Source of the DNA: Gnetum montanum
Lineage: Eukaryota > Streptophyta > Gnetopsida > Gnetales > Gnetaceae
Assembly: GCA_015680685.1 (NCBI GenBank)
Contig: MNCI01001360.1
Coordinates: 329,623 to 393,622, forward strand
DNA length: 64,000 nt
Reading direction: 5' to 3'
Made by a program: the position numbers and the translations under genes. A model generated the notes under the pieces. The model saw nothing but the letters and a program-made list of their open reading frames with translations. It was not told the origin of the DNA and ran no database searches. Shown piece by piece: positions 58,930 to 64,000 of this stretch. Numbering within the stretch: position 1 is the first letter of the stretch; every line of letters starts with the position of its first letter.

Positions 58930-60400
58930 ATAATTTTCTATATGGGATTATTATGGGTATGTATGTACTAGTTAGAAGGGACCAATACTTGAAGTGAGGG
59001 TGAAGTGTTTATTTCTAAATTTGTAACACCTGGGATTCAAACTTTAGCATAGCCATTAGAAAGAAGTTTAGCTTTTACTTATCCATTGCCTTTCTAGGAC
59101 CTTGCCTTGGTGGGATGAGCATTAAGTCTCTAGGTAATGATCCTATTATGTATGTATTAGCTAGACTTTATAATAGAAAATAAAAAGTTATCATTATAAT
59201 GTTGGGCTAAAAGATGAACTTTTTCACTAGAATTATTATGAGAGAACACACCAATTTTGATTTTTTTCAACATGAAAATTAATTCTCATTAAATCAATTC
59301 TAGGATTCTATTAATTTGAAAAAAAATTAATTCCTTTATCTAAATAATAGATAGATATTATAAATATATAGCTAAACTAGTAGTTAATACTCTCCTCAAG
59401 GTTTTTTAAATATGAAAAATATGGTGGAATTGGTCTCATAAAGATAAATAATAAAATACTTTATGTTTAGGACTATGAATATGATATCGTAGCTCAACAT
59501 ACATTTTCATGGATACAATGTAGTGGGCCATGGTCACACTTATAAATGCAAGACCACCATCATGTTAAAAAAATGTTTTGAGTTAGAGTTAGTTATGAAT
59601 GCTTGTAGTGTCGTGAGTTACAATTGTATAGAATCTTTATTCAAGTTGATTATTCCTAGATACAATTTATGAATGACAATAAAGATCAAGATTTCTCTTC
59701 ATCATTATAGAATTTTCACATAAAACAGATTTACTTTTCATATTGTTTACTTTTACTAAGTCATTTATATTTTCTAAGTCATTAACAATTCCAATGTTTA
59801 TTAGTAAGGTAGAATGAGTATGTCTAGTTTCAAATGTAAAGTGTAATTGTTTAGTAACTTAGTAGTACCTTTGTTTATTCACTTAGTAGTAAAGTTACTT
59901 GGTATTCCTTGTAATAATTACATTTGCCTAGAACATGTACAAAAAACTAGGAATAGATACTTATCACTATAGGCTAGAATAGCTTTACATTTTCATTTTA
60001 TTTAGAGATAGAATTTACATTCATTTTCACTATATTTACCCTTAGCATATTTAATATCCAATAATATCATTTTATTATACACCTCACTAAGAGTTAAACC
60101 ATGCATTATTCACCTTGCTAACTAGGATGAAAATGATTATGAACTTCTTATTATCTCACTACCATACTTACATTTTCTATTCACAAATTACGATCTAGTC
60201 CTACGTGAATACCTATGACTTGTATGGTTGAGTGTTGGAATTCTCTACTATTTATGATTGGTGTTGTTGATGCGGATGTGTTAATGTTTAATAGTTAGTT
60301 GATCTTATATAATCAATTGTATCAAGCATCATTAAGTCTATCTTTTAAACTTAAATGAATTTTCAAAATACACATATACTTAAGCATCAACCACATTAAA
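58930..60400. other. AT-rich region, nothing recognised
   Basis: No ORF above 60 codons and no repeat family seen elsewhere in the window. A B-box-like string, GTTTGAATCCCAGG, on the minus strand near 59025-59040 could be another SINE trace. Confidence 0.3.
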
Positions 60401-61130
60401 ATGGCTTCCATATCCAATGTGAAATCTTCACTTGCTATTCACATTAACAAAAGTAATGACAAAGATTATAATAAATAAGATTGGAGTGCATTGATGCAAA
60501 AAATAATTTCATATGCTCATACCAATCCTATCATCCTAATTTCATATTTATTTTTCACCAAGATGAATAATTCAAATAGAAAGACTTATAGGGTAATACT
60601 GCCTTATCACCAGAACATTTGGCATCATCTATGCTTCAAGGAGCACTTATGAGGTCAAATCCTAATCACATACAAGAAGGATAACATGTTACTAAGAACA
60701 GGACTAGGCCATATCAGCCAATGGAAGCTCAAGCAAGAAGGAACATTATTATGACAACAAGATATGAGTAGAAGAAGAAAGAAAGCACCATAAGTAATCA
60801 TCCTTGCTAAGAAAGAAAATGAGCCATATAAAGCTTAAAAAGTCCTAGCAAACTCATAGATCTAGCTCTCAATACCAATCATATGTATTGAAGATCCTAT
60901 GAAGATAAATTTACATTAAACTCTTGTAGAAATACTGGGAAGAGATGAGGTAAACTCTAGACTTAAGGAGAATTTGAAACCTAAAACCTCCAATAGATCT
61001 AGAAGGGATGCATCCAAGAATCATAAAAGGAGAACTAGCTAGAACCATTCTACAACTTCCCCATCCTTTTCATTGCACTCACCAATTGTGACATCCCATT
61101 TTCAGATGTCGTGGAAAATGTCAAATATAC
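60401..61130 (+). pseudogene. Decayed ORF of unknown family, perhaps gag
   Basis: A frame begins at ATG 60401 (MASISNVKSSLAIHINKSND) and can be read for about 240 codons to beyond 61100 (..EILGRDEVNSRLKENLKPKT). The stops in it are mostly TAA or TAG where CAA or CAG would remove them, the same decay pattern as in the known elements. The content is Lys-, Asn- and Ser-rich with no recognised domain. It could be the gag of an old retrotransposon. No neighbouring protease or pol is seen. Confidence 0.3.
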
Positions 61131-63661
61131 GTTATGTTAGACATTATGCATAAGAAGATAATATATCTAACATCAAATATATGTAACATTCAACATTATG
61201 TCTAAAGGAAATAATAGAGAAAGTATAGAAAGAGAAAGAAAAGAATGATTTATTGATATAGAATAGTGTTTTTGGATCATGCTCTGAGAGTGTTCCTTGG
61301 AGTTGTCTTTCTTTGGCATCTATTTCTTAGAGGCAATCTAGCACTACCACCATGGTTAGGCCTATAACTCAACTAGAAGGGATTGCCAGTCCACTTCCTA
61401 TTCTACTTCACTTAACTCCTGTGACTTGCCTATACTAGCTTCACCAAACCATTCCTGGCGTGACCTCTAAGCCCACATATAAATGCCATAGGTCAAACCT
61501 CGAAAGGTTACCTTAAGTGACATGTCCATTATTACGTTGCACCCTTTTGGCTCTCAGTTACAACTACCCTTTTTAGGTCTTGTTAAGATAACAATAACAC
61601 TTGTTATGAAGAGACACCATCCTCATTAGGAAGTAACATCATTTGGAAATGGGAACATGATAATCTACCCTTCTTAGGTTTCGTTCTCCTCAAATGTGTC
61701 CACCTTCACTATCTTTTTCTAGCACCAATGCTTCTATTATGATCCTATGCTTCAATAATTTGATTTCTTCTTTGAACTTGGAATTATTTCTTGCTTATTA
61801 TATAGACAAAATATATGTGAGAAGAATTTACATGAGTATTAAATATCATTTTATTATTATTTACCTTATTTTCTAAGATAATGATAAGAGGTGGACTAAA
61901 AATCTACTAGCCACAAAGCACTAGTCCTAACCAGGATCACACAAGGTGCAACTCATAATTGGTTACCCAAGTGAAGGTAGGGCAAATCCTTTATTTTCAA
62001 CTTCCATTACCTTAGATATTTTANACAATTTACCAATTACTCTATTATGATTAATGAGGATGGATCAACAACATTCTTCATTGAGATCTTAGATTATATT
62101 TGGTATGATGTTTGATTCTTCCAAGTTACCAAGTTACTAGAGTTAATTTCTAAAGAAGAAGTTGAGAAAAATCAAACTCAATCTTTTCCATCTTGAACAA
62201 GACTATCTAATCATATATCACTTATGGCAGAATTACAATTACTTCCATCAGATCATAAGGTTGATCAAGATCAAGAAGTATCTCANCACAAAGGATAGTT
62301 GACATTGGATCAATATAACTTAGGAATAATTTATTCCTCAAACTTTCTTCTATTTGCTTAATTAAGTATGCTATTTAACATAGTCTAACATATGAACATG
62401 TTAGTTTGATAATTAAATATTTGTTAACCACACATACACATCTTCCTAATAGATGAAATTTTAGAATAACTATCAAGGCTATGTGATTTTTCTGAAATCT
62501 TGATTGTTGTTTCCTTTCCATCACTTGAAGTTTTGGAATCTCAAAAATCATAGTTGGTAAACTCCATTCAAATCTTTGTACCAATTCAAACCTATTATTT
62601 ATAAATGATCGCACGTCCATCCATGTTGTGATTTCTACAATAGGCTAATTTATACAACTCAAAAGAAGAACTTCATAAGAACCTTTTTGCTTATAAATAT
62701 CACTGTATCCCATATTTTCCAAGTTTGGTTGGAATTGATATAGACATTCCCATGGGAAGACTTCTTATAAGCATAAAACATCAGTATCCAAATCTTGTAA
62801 CTTTGGTAAAATGCATGGATATTAATATTCATGCCAATCCATGGCCCATGGTGGACATAGTGGATGTTGTTTCTCACTTGCCAGGGTTCTTGCAAGTGCA
62901 TTGTATGTTGCAACTTTCATTCTCATTCTTGGATTTGCTTTTGGATATTTACTTTTTATGGGTATCATGATCCTTGTTAAAATAATATTTTGAGTCTCCA
63001 TGTTGTTTTTCCCATATGATTTGGTTATAGGACATATTGATATACATTTTATTGAAGACCATTCTATTTCATCAACTGATTCTCCAACTAACTGATACAT
63101 CACCAAACTTACATTTTTCAACTAATTTTGGTAATATTTAACAACATTATCTAATTTTAGTAATATTAATTGCATTATCTAATTCTTAATAGCCTTTCTA
63201 CCTCCTTTAAAGACATTGACTCTAGTAGTGTAACTAAAGTCATGCCATAGAGATCTTAAGTTTTATTTGCAAAGGTGAAGCACTTAGTATTAAGGTCCAA
63301 AAAGGTTAAATTTATAAATTTATAAAGCACAATCATGATATCAAATTATTGGATATTTGAATGATAAATTAGACCTCACCATTGAGTTTAGAAGGGTGAA
63401 AAATGTTAAAAATGACTATTCATATGTTGAAATGGACATCATATGCTTAAGTTATGCTAAAATTAAACTTTTAAGGGTCTCAAGGCACTATATTAGGAAA
63501 GGGGTGAAAACTAATTTTTAGGATTCCTTGGGATGGATTTAACTTCACCATTATGTCCAAAAGGTTAAAATCTATGGGAAATGACTCTTTGTTCACCAAA
63601 AAAGGCTTCTAAAATTAAAAGTGATGGCTTTTGAAGTCTATAACCTTTTGGCATGAAGAAC
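61131..63661. other. AT-rich region, nothing recognised
   Basis: Several short ORFs (61694-61876 plus, 62375-62620 minus, 62659-62913 minus and 62822-63121 minus) show no family motif or start context that would support a gene. Single N calls at 62024 and 62285. Confidence 0.3.
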
Positions 63662-63755
63662 AAGACTTCCTAAGAGGTCACCCATTCTAGTATTACTCCA
63701 GAACAAGTGCACTTAATTATGAAATTCTTTTCTCATGTTGCCAATGCATCAATTT
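63662..63755 (-). other. 5S rRNA-derived sequence (degenerate)
   Basis: The minus strand matches plant 5S rRNA from about nucleotide 24 to near its 3' end: GATGCATTGG for the AATGCACCGG part, AATTAAGTGCACTTG for AGTTAAGCGTGCTTG, then GAGTAATACTAGAATGGGTG for GAGTAGTACTAGGATGGGTG and ACCTCTTAGGAAGTCTT. Most changes are transitions. The first 20 or so nucleotides are lost. It is either a lone 5S pseudogene or part of a 5S-carrying retroelement such as a Cassandra-type LTR or a 5S-derived SINE. No tandem 5S units are seen. Confidence 0.7.
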
Positions 63756-64000
63756 TTTTTAAAAAATTATTTCCACATATTTTTGATTTATGCATCGATG
63801 ATGATGGGAATTTTGAATTTCCTATTAGTTGATGGAAATTTCAAAATTTTCATCAATTGCTAGAAAACTTCAAATTTCCTATTAATTGACAAGAAAAAGT
63901 TTTACGTCACTAGAGGTAGGGGTAGCTACCAAACAAGGATGACTGTGAGGAATGTAGAAGATGGTAGTAGTAGGCAAGGAGGTGTGCATTGGTGGTCGTG
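63756..64000. other. Window edge, nothing recognised
   Basis: Short direct and inverted repeats built on GAAATTT, TTGATG and TCCTATTAGTTGA occur at 63800-63895. No ORF. Confidence 0.3.

Noticed and set aside
61694-63121. Several 60-100-codon ORFs at the right end
   Set aside because: AT-rich chance frames overlapping on both strands without motifs.

Overview
The window is nuclear DNA of a land plant with a large, repeat-rich genome. It holds layered, decayed Ty3/gypsy, Ty1/copia and L1-type LINE retrotransposons, a long tandem array, four assembly gaps or gap clusters and no intact host gene. I cannot name the species. Nearly all coding remnants carry in-frame stops of the kind made by C-to-T decay of CAA, CAG, CGA and TGG codons, as expected for old, methylated elements.

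Layout: (1) 1-2955, the LTR tail, primer-binding site and gag of a Ty1/copia element, cut at 2956. (2) 2956-16187, a Ty3/gypsy element on the minus strand ('element A'): 3' LTR, polypurine tract, an extra coiled-coil ORF of about 890 codons with its own upstream intron and TATA-containing promoter-like region, pol, gag, a tRNA-Asp-type primer site and a truncated 5' LTR. (3) 16188-20463, a near-identical second copy of 35101-41748, carrying LINE 3' sequence and a gypsy integrase fragment ('element C'). (4) 20625-about 21350, a diverged LTR related to that of A but on the opposite strand. (5) 21602-30716, nineteen tandem copies of a unit of about 477 bp carrying an 88-codon ORF on the minus strand. 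(6) 30717-36250, a degenerate AATATTGT-rich repeat split by an L1-type LINE (31891-35980). (7) 36250-41748, the longer copy of the duplication, with an LTR of family C and the C integrase remnant.

(8) 41749-51226, 'element D' on the minus strand, a gypsy element with gag and protease but no reverse transcriptase or integrase, with very repeat-rich LTRs and leader. (9) 51227-about 56378, 'element E' on the plus strand, a relative of A lacking the gag start and the extra ORF. (10) 56379-64000, a candidate LTR, a gap, a second family-C LTR, a tRNA-like SINE fragment, a decayed unknown ORF and a 5S-rRNA-derived segment.

Nothing here works as a host pathway. The parts belong to retrotransposon life cycles: gag for the particle, protease, reverse transcriptase/RNase H and integrase for copying and insertion, and LTRs, primer sites and polypurine tracts for replication. 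The two most unusual objects are the extra transcription-unit-like module in element A and the 19-unit array whose two edges fall at the same point of the repeat.
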